NCBI GenBank assembly: GCA_022577435.1
Contig: JAKOON010000004.1
Span: forward strand, 1,645,501 to 1,709,500
Direction: 5' to 3'
DNA from: Embiotoca jacksoni
Lineage: Eukaryota; Chordata; Actinopteri; Embiotocidae
Length of the DNA: 64,000 bases
Shown here one piece after another: positions 34,740 to 48,060 of the stretch (its first letter is position 1; each line of letters starts with the position of its first letter). Position numbers and translations under genes: made by a program. The notes under the pieces were generated by a model. That model was not told the origin of the DNA, ran no database searches, and saw only the letters and a list, made by a program, of their open reading frames with translations.

Positions 34740-37700
34740 GCCGACATAACGGAAATGAAAAAGATATTTCAACACTGAATAACAAAAATTCTGTTTGCTT
34801 TAGTAATTTATAGCAATAGTATTTCTTTTTTTCAATAGAAATTTGATTAAGAAATGAATTTGTAATCTAAAACACTTATTTTATCAGAAAAATATCCAGC
34901 AATTTACCAGGTAATAAATCAGAAGCTGAATCTAATGAACGGTTTTCAACACACTATTATTGTAAGATATGAGGTTAAGTGTATTTTAATGTTCAGTAAC
35001 TATCTATCTTCTTCTATTAAAAATTTTTTTTTATCACAAAAGTGCTTTTCTATATTGTCATGGAGTTAATTTCTCACAGCTTCTACTTGTTATTAGTTAT
35101 AGTTACATTAAAAACACTCACACGTGCAAAGCATTTATTAATGTTAACATACTTCATACATGCTAAATAGGGGGAGATTAAATGAAGTTCTTCTAGAAAA
35201 TTCTTAACTGTTCTGTCATGCAGTCATTTATCAGTAACCTTTAATGTGGATCATGAAGATTTACCTCATTTATTTTGAAAATATTCTCACGGTGCCTCTA
35301 ATATCCTAAATATAAGCAGTAAAATGGTCTCATAATAAAAATAATAATAATAGAAACAGCCTGTTTCTGGAGGCCAGGTGTTACACCCATGTATCTCTTC
35401 TTTGGTCTGCACCATCTCCGCCCCATCGGGCCTGTGATGGGTCAAGCAACTCAATTTCCTCACATCCCCAATGCGTTCAATCAGCCAGCCACTCAACCAC
35501 GAGCCTCATTCATCTCACTTAGGGACAAAATGACCATTTTGGCTATATCTGAATTAAGAGAGATTTGTCTCAACCCTCCCCCCCTCTCTCTTTCTCTCCC
35601 TCCAGTCACTCAGGTCACCTGAACGTACACCATGTCAGCGCCACTTCCTCCCAGGACATCATGTAACACAGGACAGGCCTGCATTGTGTCTCCTCAGTCA
35701 ACCTGTGCTCTGACCGGTGTTCATTATAACTATAAGTTCCACTACGAGGCCTCTGAGCTGTGTCTTTACGTCTGCTCTGTAAGTGATTAAATGTTCATTG
35801 AATCTGAATAAAGGCGCCAATGTAATATCCGCAGGGGGCGGGCGGAGACTGGACAACATACTGGGTGTTTATGCTTTGATGAAGATTAAGAGGATTAGAG
35901 TTCTATAGAAGAGATTATAATGTGCTTTGAGCGATACATCTTAAATAATGGTCAAGCATAAATATATATAAACATCTGACAATGGACAGCATCATTCTGT
36001 TGAAGAAACTTCTATATTTTTTTTATTTTTCACTTTGTGTGTGATATTTTTGACGTTCCTGCTTTTTAAAAATGCAACATCACTGCTCGTGTACTTTTAC
36101 ATTATGTTTAAGCAGAGCAACAATAACAATTCACCTTTTACTTTGACTGTGCTGTTCTATGTGAACTCACTCAAATATGATAATACGAAGTGGCCAGCAG
36201 TTAATCAGAATAAACATTATCATTTCAAATACTTCACATGGTTGAAATGAATATTTTTTCACATTTCAACATTTGAAAACGTATTTAGGTCAGCCTTCTG
36301 CAGGGAGGAAGGCATTACCATCCAGTTAAGAGAGAAAGGTCAGTTATCTCATGGATCATAGCTTTTAAAATTTCGTCTCATCGCTGTGAATAATGCACAT
36401 CAACACAATACATTTGGCAGACAGTCGACTAGCACGGTGTTATCACAGCATCTGACTGAGGGATAGAAAGCTTGATAGCTTTATTGGTGTGGCTTACGTC
36501 CTTTCACAGTTAGTGCCTAATGTAGATGGAGGTATGATATATTTAAAATGGCTGATAATAGCGGGGGAGGCTAAACGGTTGGATGGAAATCCAATTTTGC
36601 CACACAATTGGCGGAGACAAGCCTGAATTTGTCTTACATTAACTCACTGTGATGTGGTCACAACACCCAAGCGATTAAATGTCAAGCAGTGATTGCTTCT
36701 CAGACGCTTTGTGGTGAAATTTGAGGCATAAAGACTAAAATGAAAAGACAGGCTGAAAAAAAAAAGCTACAGTTTAACATTAACTGTCAAAAACTGTAAA
36801 ATACAAATTCAACCTGATAGCTTAAAAGTCCAAGGTTCAAGAAAAATATGATTTAGAAATAAAATGTTAAATAAAAGCACTTTCCAGATAACCTCAATGT
36901 GTTCTCTGAGCCTCAATAGTGTGAAACTGTGATCATGTAATGAGCCACTGATGGCGTGCATGACTGGTTCTTGGAAATTGCTTGGAAAGACATAACCTGT
37001 GGGTAATTAAACCTGGAATTCATCAATTTCATGTGACATTATTTGCACATATATCCAGTAATTAACAACCTCCCGAGAGTTTTTCCTTCGGTAACGTGTT
37101 TGGTTTTAATCTCAGTGAATCTGTGACTGATGTGTTGTTTGAGGGGTTTCTGTGCGGTCACGTGACGTGCAGCTTTAGGCACAGCCTGTCACGTCGAATG
37201 AAGGATTTCCAGGGTCATCGTGTAGCCTCAAACAAATACTGGGTTCATGTCATTTTTTTCCAGTAGCACAAACTATCTGATTTATTTTCTGGTCTTCATT
37301 TAAATCTCAAGAATACTGTTATTGTCAACAAATCCCATTAAAACAGGTGACAACTATCGCTGTTTTTTTATTTTTTAATTTCTTTAAGGATAAATGCTGT
37401 AAATTTTTAGCAAATGTTAGTCAAACAGGAGTAAATAATAGATTTTTGTGGGACTATTTTCATTCATCTGCTGAAGAGGGAACATTTGTCTGTGCTCAGT
37501 AAAAAAAAAATAAAATCATATTTTAAGGGGCGGGCCTATGAGCATGTTTTGTGACATCACAAATATTTTGGAAGCCAATCCTGGCCTAGTATGATGTGGA
37601 AAACTAAAACCTTCCGTGCACAAACGCCAAGAATGGACTTTACAGTGAAGTCGGAGACATCTTGTGCTCAGCAGTGAAACTTTAGAGATGAATATATGAT

Positions 37701-38295
37701 TGAATGAGGCATTTTTTAACAAGTCAAAGGAGTACACATTATTTTAAGTGTGTTCAAAATATAATTAATTAAATCTTATCAGACACAACTGATACTCAAA
37801 GTATTTTTATATCATCTTAAAACCTGTCTGGGGGGGATCTTTTGATTAGCAATGAATTAAAAGACTATTTGTAATATGACAAGGACAGCTTATAGATACA
37901 AACCCAACTAGTTATCACCTCACTCACCCCCCTCAGCTCCACAGAGCTTTTTAGCATCTGTCCTCTCACCTGTGCTTTGCCAGCACACAACTTCAGTGTT
38001 TTGGTTCACACTCTCTCCTTTAAAAGCGTTGTTTCCAGATGTCACAGGCAGATGTTCACTGGATAAACTCAAAGTTAGAGAGTAGCTGGTGGAGTATTAA
38101 AAAAAATAAAAAATAAAAAAAGAGTTTCTTGTCGTTCTGCCTTTGAGGGCAGAAACCAAGAAAGCTAATATAAGAGCTGCCCTGTATCTGTTGGATATAT
38201 CCATATCAACTTAAGTGTTTAAAACTCTTTCCTGCTGCCCTCGAGAAGCCAAACAAAAAACAGATATTACTTTAACCACAAATGTAATCGAGACT

Positions 38296-38301
38296 TTTAT
38301 T
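38296..38301 (-). terminator. chn1: Candidate CHN1 polyadenylation signal (AATAAA on minus)
   Basis: TTTATT on the plus strand, about 690 bases beyond the CHN1 stop codon. Confidence 0.4.
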
Positions 38302-38993
38302 TAGGAAATTCAGATGACTCATGAAGCACCTAATTTCTGAGTACGGTTTAATAAATTAAAGTGATCATGCACAAGTTGTGTACAAAAACATTACAGTAAA
38401 AAAAATGTAATTCACAAATAATGCTGTTTTTAACACAATAGAAATGTTAAGGTCAAGCAAATGCACCAGTGTGTACACAATAAGAAGAAAGGCTCATACA
38501 ACTAAGAACTGTAGGTGACGTAAAAACATTTCAGGAGATAAAAAAATACAGCATCATAAAAATTACCCTGGAAAAAAATTAGTAGCTTATTTTTGCATCC
38601 AGCTCTACAAAGTTTCACAGAAATAACTGCACAGCCGGCAGCTGGGAATGTGGACAGTAACAACTAGAGAAGAGACGAAAAGCAAAAATCACATCAGCGC
38701 TACACGATCTCAACACATGCTGGGTTACGACTACAAAGCAACAGAGACCCGGCACCATGCATGCCCGTCTTTCAGCTTCTGAAAATCCCCCGACAAAAAT
38801 GGGGAGACATAAGATATGTACAAGTGTAAGGTTCATCATCCACACCCAGTACGGGGCAGGACGAGATGTTAGGTCAGCACTAATCCATACGCAAGGCATC
38901 TAACAAAATGTACCAATCAGTGTAAAACAAACAGTCATTCTTTACACAAAAGGAGGATTAGAAAGCGGTTTCTATAAATGTCCTGATCTGTGT

Positions 38994-39198
38994 TCAGAAG
39001 AGCACCTCTTCGTTTTTAATGAGCACCTCCACCACCTGTCTCTGGTAGCGGATGTCATTCAGTGCTGTTATGGCGTCCAGGTTGGGAGCACGCATGAGGG
39101 TGGGCCCGAAAACGATGGCAAGGTTTTCTGCATTCATCAGGTTGAATTTCTCATTCTGTGTCACCCTGCAATATGTAATAGAGTTAGTGAAATACACA

Positions 39199-39260
<62 letters not shown>

Positions 39261-42200
39261 GGCAGACTTTTAATGACTGCATGAGAATTAGTGGGAGAGG
39301 GATTGAATATTACATTATAGCCAAAAGTACAGATAATAATTTAATATAATGTACTCTATTATAAACATATGTTTCTGTTAAGATGCAGAATAAAGTGAAG
39401 GTGGCCCCCTCTTACTAATTTGAATACTGTCCCCTTAAACTTGCCTGGATTACTTACCTTTTTAAGTGGGCCATGAGGTACTTGAGCGTTTCACTGTGTG
39501 AAGGCGGCAGCAGAGCGAGAGCCTCGTGGAAAGCTTCCAGCTTCTTCTCTGAGTCTGTGAGTTCTGGGAAACGGAGAGGAGGATGCTGTTATTGTGGCCA
39601 ACCTACACTTTCCAATGAATCCATGAAGTTACTTGTGTGGTGTAATAAAAGCCTTCTGTCTCGGAGGAAATCTGAGGAGGCCCTGCTGTTTGGAGCTGAT
39701 GCAAATGAGCACTTTATCTGTGCTGTGGACTGGACAGTTGTTTCTCTGGCAAACATCATTTTAGTTTAATATTCATTCAGCAGTGTTGAGTTTTAAAAGT
39801 CATTAGACTGCAGTCCAGTATACAGCTGCACAAACTACAGTCTCAAAAACAGAATAAATTCATATAAAAACTCTGGAATGACATTATATGAGATCTCTTC
39901 CACTGAAAACATTACGACTTGTCATTGTCAACGAAAAAAGTTAAAAAGCGCTGTCGTTTCGTTTTGTTGAGTTCATTTAAATAAAATTGTTTAATTTATG
40001 TTCAGGGTTGAACCTATTTTAGATTTTGGATACAATATAAACTGGCAGCAGGACATATATTAAGTCAATGTCAAATATTTAATGCAAAGTATAAATTTGA
40101 ATTTTTAAAGTGATCCGGTGTTATATTTTCTTCCGGGTAGGGAATGCACAGGTGTAATAATGATGGCTGTCTCCCTCTCACCCTCACTGTCATGGTTCAC
40201 TGGGACACTTAATGGAAGCGAGCCATCAATAATACATCTGCACTTTACCTGCTCTAACAAGTCAAATGTCTGCCAGGAAACAGGTCTATGCAGAAATAAC
40301 ACGCTGGTTGAAGAGTTACTGAACTGAGTTCACCCTGTAAACATTTTCTGCAAAAAAAAAAAAAAAAAAGAATAGATTTTTTTTTTTTTTTTCTAAAACA
40401 GAAAAATAATTGGTTTAATAAATGCAGGTCTTGTTTGTAACGTTATGACCACATGAAGAAAACTTGATGGTGACAGTGTTAACTAGCAGAATCCTGCACA
40501 CACGGATCCAGGTGTGTTTCTGTGGTGGTGACGTACTTGCAGCCTCGATGAACTGAGGGTAAGCGTCGTATGAGATGACGGGAACAGGCAAATCCCTGAG
40601 GTACAGTTTCAGCGCACCCGTGATGATATTGATGTCTTCATAGGCGTTCACCGAGATGTCTGTCTTCTCACCATCTGTGTAGATGTGTGATGGAATAAAA
40701 GGAGACGAGAGGAAGAAACTTTCACTGTAAAAATGGCTCACGAGCAGCTCTTGCACATCACAGAGTGAATTGAGGAATAAATAGACTGTGTTACAAGTGG
40801 TGGAGAAAAATGTCGAATCGAGCTCTATATTTCTGCAAAGTAGCTGCTATCATCCGCCTGGCCTGTTCTATTCTGACTTTCCCTCAGTTATGCATGCTTC
40901 TCAGAGCAGGCCATGGCCTACTTGTGCTGGCAGACAGAACATCACAGTGCTGTGAGCTGGAATGACACTCTGTCATGGATGATCTCCCACATGCGGATCT
41001 GGCTAAGAGTTTAGCCCACTGCTGCAGGGTTTTTCTTACAGTTAAAATTCACACTGCACTGGGCCAAGACAGGTTTATTCTCACTAAGTCCACTACTGAA
41101 TCCCAACACAGGAGAGGGGCTTTTTTCCCCCCAGCTATGTTTAATGCAGTCAGAGTAAATCCGTGGTTTGTAACCCCTGAGGTCCCCCCCCTGTCTGTCC
41201 ACACAGTGAAACCCGGCTGGAGAGGGACGTTTCAGGACAGGGTCTGCACTCCCAGATGGACACTTATCCCTCACAAATATGTCACTTTCTCATTAATCTG
41301 AAGTGTTCTGCAAGCACATAATGTCTAGTGTCATGTTGTGCTTTGACAGCGATCTATAAAACATGGGAGACACACCTTTATCAAACCCCGTCTTGACTTC
41401 TTCCACTGAATCGCTGAATCCAGATATTCTGTAGAGGCCCTCCGACTTCAATCCTAAAGGCGCAAACATGAAGTAAACAACCTTTCAGACACTGAGGCGC
41501 TGTCAGGAGTAATGTAGAAAAATCTGCATGCACACATCGCCATGGGTAATCTAGAAAATGCTAATAAACACTCTTAAATATGCATAAGAAATTATGGATG
41601 AAATGTCCACAATGTCACACAATGGAACAACATGGGCAGATGCAAATAGTTTTCTGCATCACTGGGAAAAATAATAAAGACATAAATCAAACTTAGCTAC
41701 AGACACGTATTAGAGGGCAGACAATGAGGGAGCAACGAGTTTCCTACATAGCTGAATGATTTAACTGAAACGCAATCAACTAAGGCAGCAGGAAACAGAG
41801 TAATGTATTCCTCATTACACATTACAATTACCAGCAATCTCATCACTCTTCTCAGTCACACAAAAAACATGAACTCAGCCAGTAATTGAATCACACTTTC
41901 AGCACCTGAGAAGTACATATTACAGATTGTTTACAATTAAAATTAAAGAGGATTTGTTTTCCCAAGTACAAATAAGGCAAACAGGATCCTTGAACTTAGT
42001 TTTCAAATAGGTCGAGATTAAATATTTTCTTTTGGGTAATATGAACTAAAAATGTTAAAAATGACTGATGTTCAAGTAATCGGTTTTTAAAAATACATAA
42101 TTTCATAAACTTTACTGGTTCTCCTTGGATAATTAGTAAATGTCTTCAGTGAAATAACATTCAAATGATTTAATTAAAATAATTATGGCCGTTCATTGCC

Positions 42201-42444
42201 TCCATTATTCGTCCTTTGCAGTCTGCAGCTTTTTTTTCTACTGAAATGCTTTGATGGAAATGCTCCAAGTGAATGGAATTAATGTCGACCAATCACAGGG
42301 CAGTATTACAGCTGTGGATTTAAAATCAAATGAATGGGGACTTAAAATAAACAGCAGGCCCTGCATTTATAATTGGGAACATTATTCTTATTTCAAGCTA
42401 CAGTATACATTTGAGACGAACATAATGCACACACACAAAGCGCA

Positions 42445-42533
<89 letters not shown>

Positions 42534-42764
42534 TTTTCACGCATGCTCACTAACATGTCAGACTGACCTCTGGACTCGATCTCTCGTATGCACATGTCCA
42601 CCACCATGGGGCGGGCCGTGTTGTAAGCGTTCACCAGGGTCGTCAGGTCACAGCTGTAGACTTTACGGATGTGTCTCAGGTCCGGCTTGCAGTCGTTGGG
42701 CACCAGAGCTGAACATTGTTTGTGGACATTTAAACCACAGTCTAAAGAGAGAGAGAGAGAGAGA

Positions 42765-42809
<45 letters not shown>

Positions 42810-42913
42810 TTTTAGCTCAGACATGTCGGCTTTAATAAGCTATAATGAAAGGAAAGGGTGGTGGACTGTGATGCTCATATTTGCAGTTCAATTTGTGTTT
42901 GAATTGAGAGCTA

Positions 42914-42990
<77 letters not shown>

Positions 42991-45900
42991 ATTCAACACC
43001 AGGTTCATTTTGATCTGGTTCGCTGGGTTCACGTGTGTGTTTTGGCTGGTAGAGGAGTGTTAATCCCCCCTCGATCAATACCTGCCCCTGAAATGCCACA
43101 AGACCACTGGAGAGCTCTTTCCCTCTACCGCACATGGCATTGGAGTCACCTTGAGCGCTGCAGATCCAAAGTCACCTCTATAGAAGACCACTTATTTACT
43201 GAAAACGTACCAAATCATGAAATTAACATGAATGAAGAAGAAAAACAGGAGGATCGACCACAGAAAAACTGTTTTCCATTTAAAATATTCCTACTTCAAA
43301 CGACAAAAGAATTTGATATGCGAGGAAATTCCATTGTTTACATTTTTTCCCTCCACTTTCAGACAGAAGTAGCACCTCACTGGGTGTTTAATGGGCACAT
43401 TAGTCACGATGTTAGTGTAAGTACCCCGCATAGCGTTTTCCCTTCAGTCACAGTGGATGGGGGGGCCTGAGGCACAGCTGTTGGAGGGCAGGATTCACCT
43501 TGTCGGGAGCAGAGGTGCCCGTGGAGAGCAGATGCAGAGAGAGATACTGCAGCTCTGCTTTGTAACACAGATGCATGTAGGGAATTAGAGGAACAGTGAG
43601 AACGCTGTGGCCTGGAGGAGCGACGGCCAACGCTGCTGCGCGCTCCATTCATTTTCCAAATCCGAGCTCACACACAATGGCTGCGGAAGCAGCGATTGAG
43701 GCGCTGTGGGCTACAGAAGACCTACTTTCCCAGACTAAAATGGGGCAGCTCTTTCAAGCTCTTAGATCTTTCTGAGCATTCTCCAAGTCCTTCAAGGTTG
43801 TTGTTTTTTGTTTTTAAAACACCACGTGGTGTTTGATCCCAAAAACATAAAAAAATATATAAATTTGATCCTTCAAAAGATTCGCTTCTTTTTAGATGTT
43901 AAATAAAAAGCTACTTCTGAAAGCTGAGACTCTGTTTCTAGAAGGACCTCTGACTATATTTTGATTAATATGGGTCCCTGGAGAAATTCACACTGCGTGA
44001 ATGTATATGCATTGATGCAGAAATGTAATTACCTTAAGAGATGATTCTCTTAAGGACATGAGACAGGCAGTATAATAGAGGAGGGCCTGTCATCAGACAC
44101 AAGGCTGCTGAGCTCCTGTTGTCCATGTGAGCACACTGATGACCCTGGGTCCCAGGTGGAGGGGTTGGGGGTGGTGTCGGTGAAGGTGCAGAGCCCTAGG
44201 GACATCAGGAGCCAAGCTGATGCTCCTCACTGCACCGTCAGCTCCGTTGCTACGGTGAGGAAGCTGCAGCTCAGATTTGAGAGGAAGGTTGCAAATTTCT
44301 AATCAGCACATTATCAATATGTCTAACGGGCAGAGGTACCAGCTGAAACCGGTCTGTTTCTGACTGGAGGGGAAAACAAAAAGCACTACCACTGTTTGTG
44401 AGAGGCCTTTTTATTCTACTAAGTAACTTAAATAGGGGTTTGACCTAGCTCTCTGGTTGAAGCCGGCTGAATTTTAATGTGTGAGGAAATAGAGCTCCCT
44501 CCCCACAACTCCCAGCTCTGCTCCTCATTAAAGAGACATGCCAGCTTTGTTTTCCTTCATGGGCATGATGGGATGAGGCTGGGGGGGCGTACTCTGACGA
44601 GGAAATGTGGCACAACAAGCACAAGCAGAGGCTGGCTTCCTGGCGCTCGGCCAAAACCAGTTCACACATACAAAAAGAAAAGGGGGTGGGAGAACAGTTT
44701 TTGGTATGCAAATGTGAGCATCATGTGAGACTTTGCTGCCCTAGATTCTGGTAGCTGTGGTCGAGTCTGAAGGAATGGCAGTAGATGTATACGCTGATAA
44801 AGACCGGCTTCAAACATATGTGCCTTTATCTCGATGGCTGTCAGCTTTTAAAATCAAGACATGAATAATTGATATCGGAGCTCCCACAGATTTGTGTGAC
44901 ACACTTTGTTTCGTCAATAAAACATCAAAGACACACATCCGACTATATTAAAGTACTACTCTGGGATGGGAGACGAACTCTTACCAGAAGGACTGTGCAA
45001 TCGAAAAATCTAGTCAGTATTTGACAGGCAAGTCAGTCAATATACAAGAAATTATTTCCCTTACAATAACAGGAGGGAATAGTTTACACCTGTCACGCAA
45101 AGCAGAAGAAGATTCACAAAGTCTGAAAATTATTACAGATTGTCAGCGAGTAAAGTCTGCTCACACTATGGAGCAAATAATCACAAAATGCCTCCATGAG
45201 AATAATAACAACTGAGCTTTAAACCACATTATTTTTGTGAGCTGCGTGATACTGTATTTGGCCCACTGTGTTTTCTCAGGCCGATAAAGTGACAAATGTT
45301 CATCCATTAAGGTCATCAAATTGGAAACACAGAAAGCCTTTGTTATTGTGATAATGGTGACCGGATGTGAAGAGCTGAGCCCTGAGCTAAATAGCTAGAC
45401 AGATAGAAATAGAAAATAGAAATAAATATTATCGGTCAGCATAGACAGCTCTGAAAACTCGTTCTTCTGCATGTTTGAAGCTCATTCACAAACTCTGTGG
45501 AGAAAGAAGTAGGTCAGAAATAACATTTATATTCCCGCTATTTATCATACCCGCTACATAACCCCCACAGAGCCATCCTTTCCTTCTGTTACACAACCTT
45601 AATCCTCAATCTACTGTTGAGATTTGAGATTAAAACTCCATAATCCACATCCAGATGTACCAAAAGCCAAGTAGCCAAAACATATACAGTAATGCTCACT
45701 TTGCACACCATCAGTGGACCCAGAGTGTGATGTAAAGGGATCCGTGTAGATAAGGCTGCGTTAATGTCGAGAAACAAACCTGCACATTTGACGCCCTGAG
45801 CCATCAGTCCCCACATGAAGCTGGCACAGTGCTCGCACCAGTGAGGCCCTCGAAAGGTGTGCACCTGCAACAGAGAGGAGGACGGTGACAGATATTAGTG

Positions 45901-47442
45901 ATGGAGAGCAATGACAACAGAGGGAGAGAACAGTGGGAGGTTGCAGCTATTTACCCCATGGACACCCCTTCCCCTTCTTCCAGCCTGTCAGGAGGCCCTT
46001 TGGTGCTGCCTATTTAAATGACACAGTGGAGGAGGACTAGCATGTGTGTGGAGGAGGATTGTTGTTTAAGCAGAGCCTCAAACTGACAACACTGAGGTGG
46101 GTGCAGCTGTGACTTTGAGCAGCAGATGATTTTGCCATCATGGCACAATAGGCTGTGACACATCGTCACAGAGAAGGTGCGTGTTGTCAGGGGACCTTTT
46201 TCTATGGAAACACAGGCCACCTTGCTGGTGTAGGAAAGAGAGACCCCCTCCACACACTCTCCAGCAGGTAACAACAGCCCAGCCAATCAGAGAGGCCCCT
46301 GGGAGCACGAGCAAACCACAACTCTCCCAGTGTTCCTGCAGTGAGTCAATAGCAGCTGCAGAAGGAAAAGCCATTATATAGTGTGTTGCTGCTTCATGGC
46401 GTGCTCAACGCTGTGTAGGGCATCGTGTTATGAAATATGAATCAGAGGTCAACTGAAAAGTTGACATCAGCGGTGTTCCCGACCACCTGGATGGGATGTC
46501 ATCTGACATTTCTGGAGGCATTTTTCCATGTTTGTAAAATGTAATGACTACAATCTAACATGTCCTAATTAATTTAACTTTCAAAGTGCTTAGATTGGAA
46601 AGGTTGAAATACAAGACCTATTTCAGTGGCACAGTTTTGTTGTACTTCATGATATATTTTGTCTGTAAATATGTCAATATATTGGCTTTCCTTTGATTTC
46701 ACACAAATTGTCCACTCCCCCTTGGTTGCAGAAGCTTCATACACACCTAAAGGTTGAAATGCAACCTTCAGTAAAACAAGAGAACAAAGCAGCAGAAGGA
46801 GCCCAGCGAGCATCAGCAGTTTAAAAGCCTTGATGGTAATATTTCTCTCACTGCTCTCCATCCCATTAACTCAACGAGGAGAGTGAGCCAACAGCCAACA
46901 CTCCTCCACTGTTTTCTCGGCCTAATCTCTCCATCTGGTGCTCAAACCAACACCAGTGGTCCACAGACCACCCAACAGATTTTCTTTTGATAGAGGCTCA
47001 CTGGACAGACCAAAAACAGCCCTGTTTTTCATCCTCTCTCCCACTCATTAACAACCCACCTCCCTCCCCCCTTCCATCTCCCACCAGGGGAAGCAAGAGA
47101 AGCAGCCCTCTGGCCACACATGATGAAATTAAGCAAACGTTTTGAAGACGCAACAGCTGACAAGTGATCATTCAGTCGACTCAGTCTCACCTTAAAGTTG
47201 TGGACTTTCTCAGATTTGGGTGTCCGGTCGCTCTCCTTCAGTGTCGCTCTGCGAACCAATGAGGTGAGCTGCGAATAGGCGAATAGTTTCAGTGGCTGCC
47301 AGAAAGTGGCTGAAGGTTTTTGTGGCCCCATCCTCATCCCCAGAGCGGCGGCCAGAATATCCTCCTGATTGGCCTCTCGCTTGGCCTTTTGCACCAGAGG
47401 CTTCTCTTCCTTGTGAACCTCGTAGGAATCTCTAGATGGCAT
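38994..47442 (-). CDS. chn1: Alpha-1-chimaerin (C1 domain, RhoGAP), complete, seven exons
   Basis: Chimaerins are phorbol-ester/diacylglycerol-binding GTPase activators for Rac, acting in neuronal morphogenesis. Exons: 47191-47442, 45780-45864, 42568-42741, 41376-41453, 40537-40674, 39458-39563, 38994-39165; phases agree and the product is 334 aa, the same as human alpha-1-chimaerin. The N terminus MPSRDSYEVHKEEKPLVQKA and FWQPLKLFAYSQ is alpha-1-specific; alpha-2 has an SH2 domain instead. C1 domain, about residues 81-130: HNFKVHTFRGPHWCEHC, CADCGLNVHKQC and a final C in VPNDC provide the zinc ligands, split over three exons. RhoGAP domain, about 145-334: the arginine finger is Arg179 in SEGLYRISGFS; NLMNAENLAIVFGPTLMR carries the conserved Asn. 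The protein ends IKNEEVLF. No SH2 exon is seen in the 16.5 kb upstream. A complete, normal gene. Confidence 0.96.
39202..39257. repeat. (CA)n microsatellite in the last CHN1 intron
   Basis: About 28 uninterrupted CA units, beginning 37 bases upstream (minus strand) of the last exon's acceptor at 39165. Confidence 0.95.
42449..42532. repeat. (CA)n microsatellite 36 bases after a CHN1 exon
   Basis: About 42 CA units. On the transcript strand it is (UG)n just downstream of the donor of exon 42568-42741. Confidence 0.95.
42747..42807. repeat. Compound (GA)n(CA)n microsatellite forming a CHN1 splice acceptor tract
   Basis: GA units (42747-42765) followed by CA units (42766-42807). On the minus strand this reads (TG)n(TC)n directly into TTTAG at the acceptor of exon 42568-42741, so it supplies the polypyrimidine tract. 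Confidence 0.95.
42915..42989. repeat. (CA)n microsatellite in CHN1 intron 2
   Basis: About 37 CA units, the third long dinucleotide array within 550 bases. Confidence 0.95.
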
Positions 47443-48060
47443 TCTGGAGCTGCAGCCTCCCAAACCGGATGAAGAAACAAACCCAGTGGAAAAGTCCCAA
47501 AAAAATGAAGGGTAAACTCCTTGATGTTCAGAGCAAGTATATATCAAACCATATTACTTGCATTGTCCCGATTAAATAGAGACATTGCAGACAAGAAACT
47601 GCAAATTTAAATGATTTAAAAAAAAAAAAAAAAAAAGTCTGAAAACCATTCAAAAGAGTCCAAAAAGAGATACAAAAAAAAACCCAGCCACTCAGGTCCC
47701 TCTAAAATCTTCTCACAGCAGTGAGAATAGATCAAGTGGAGCCTCAGTGACAGGAGTGCCAGGTTTTATACAAAAGAGGTACAGCCTTGGGTGCTCATGT
47801 GGTTCTCTGGGAACGTATATGCAGATGAGCTGAGTGGTTGCGCTAATCCTCTCCTCCCTGTGCAGAGCTGATATTCTCCCTGGAACAGAGACAGCACACT
47901 GTTGTGTTTGGATGCTGCCGGGGCGGACGGAGAGAGAGAGGGGGAGGAGTATGGGGGCGGTTCCTGTAGTAGTCACAGCAGATTAAATGGATTCCACCGG
48001 CCAATCGCAGCGTGCGTACAAGAGCTTTATAGTAGCCCGCACCCCGCCCCCACACAACCG
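47443..48060 (-). promoter_or_regulatory. chn1: Likely alpha-1-chimaerin promoter and 5' UTR
   Basis: On the minus strand, CTATAAAG at 48025-48032 (TATAAA core 48026-48031) is preceded by a GC box (CCCCGCCCC complement at about 48042-48050). Initiation would be expected near 48,000, leaving a 5' UTR of about 555 bases before the ATG at 47442. A CCAAT (48001-48005) lies at the expected start site rather than upstream and may be incidental. The block is markedly GC-richer than its surroundings. Assignment is by motif spacing only. Confidence 0.45.

Larger units (their letters stand above)
34343..38993. other. CHRNA1 promoter side and CHN1 3' UTR, otherwise anonymous
   Basis: No coding exon is found. 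Immediately right of 34342 is the CHRNA1 5' UTR/promoter. A MEF2-like TTATATATAG lies at 34730-34739, about 390 bases upstream of the start codon, which would suit a muscle gene. The palindrome GTCACGTGAC occurs at 37157-37166. The right end (about 38,280-38,993) is probably the CHN1 3' UTR. The remainder is AT-rich with small homopolymer runs. Confidence 0.5.

Noticed and set aside
42251..43470. Open frames with long HTHTHT or CVCVCV runs
   Set aside because: Products of (CA)n arrays; no domain on either side.
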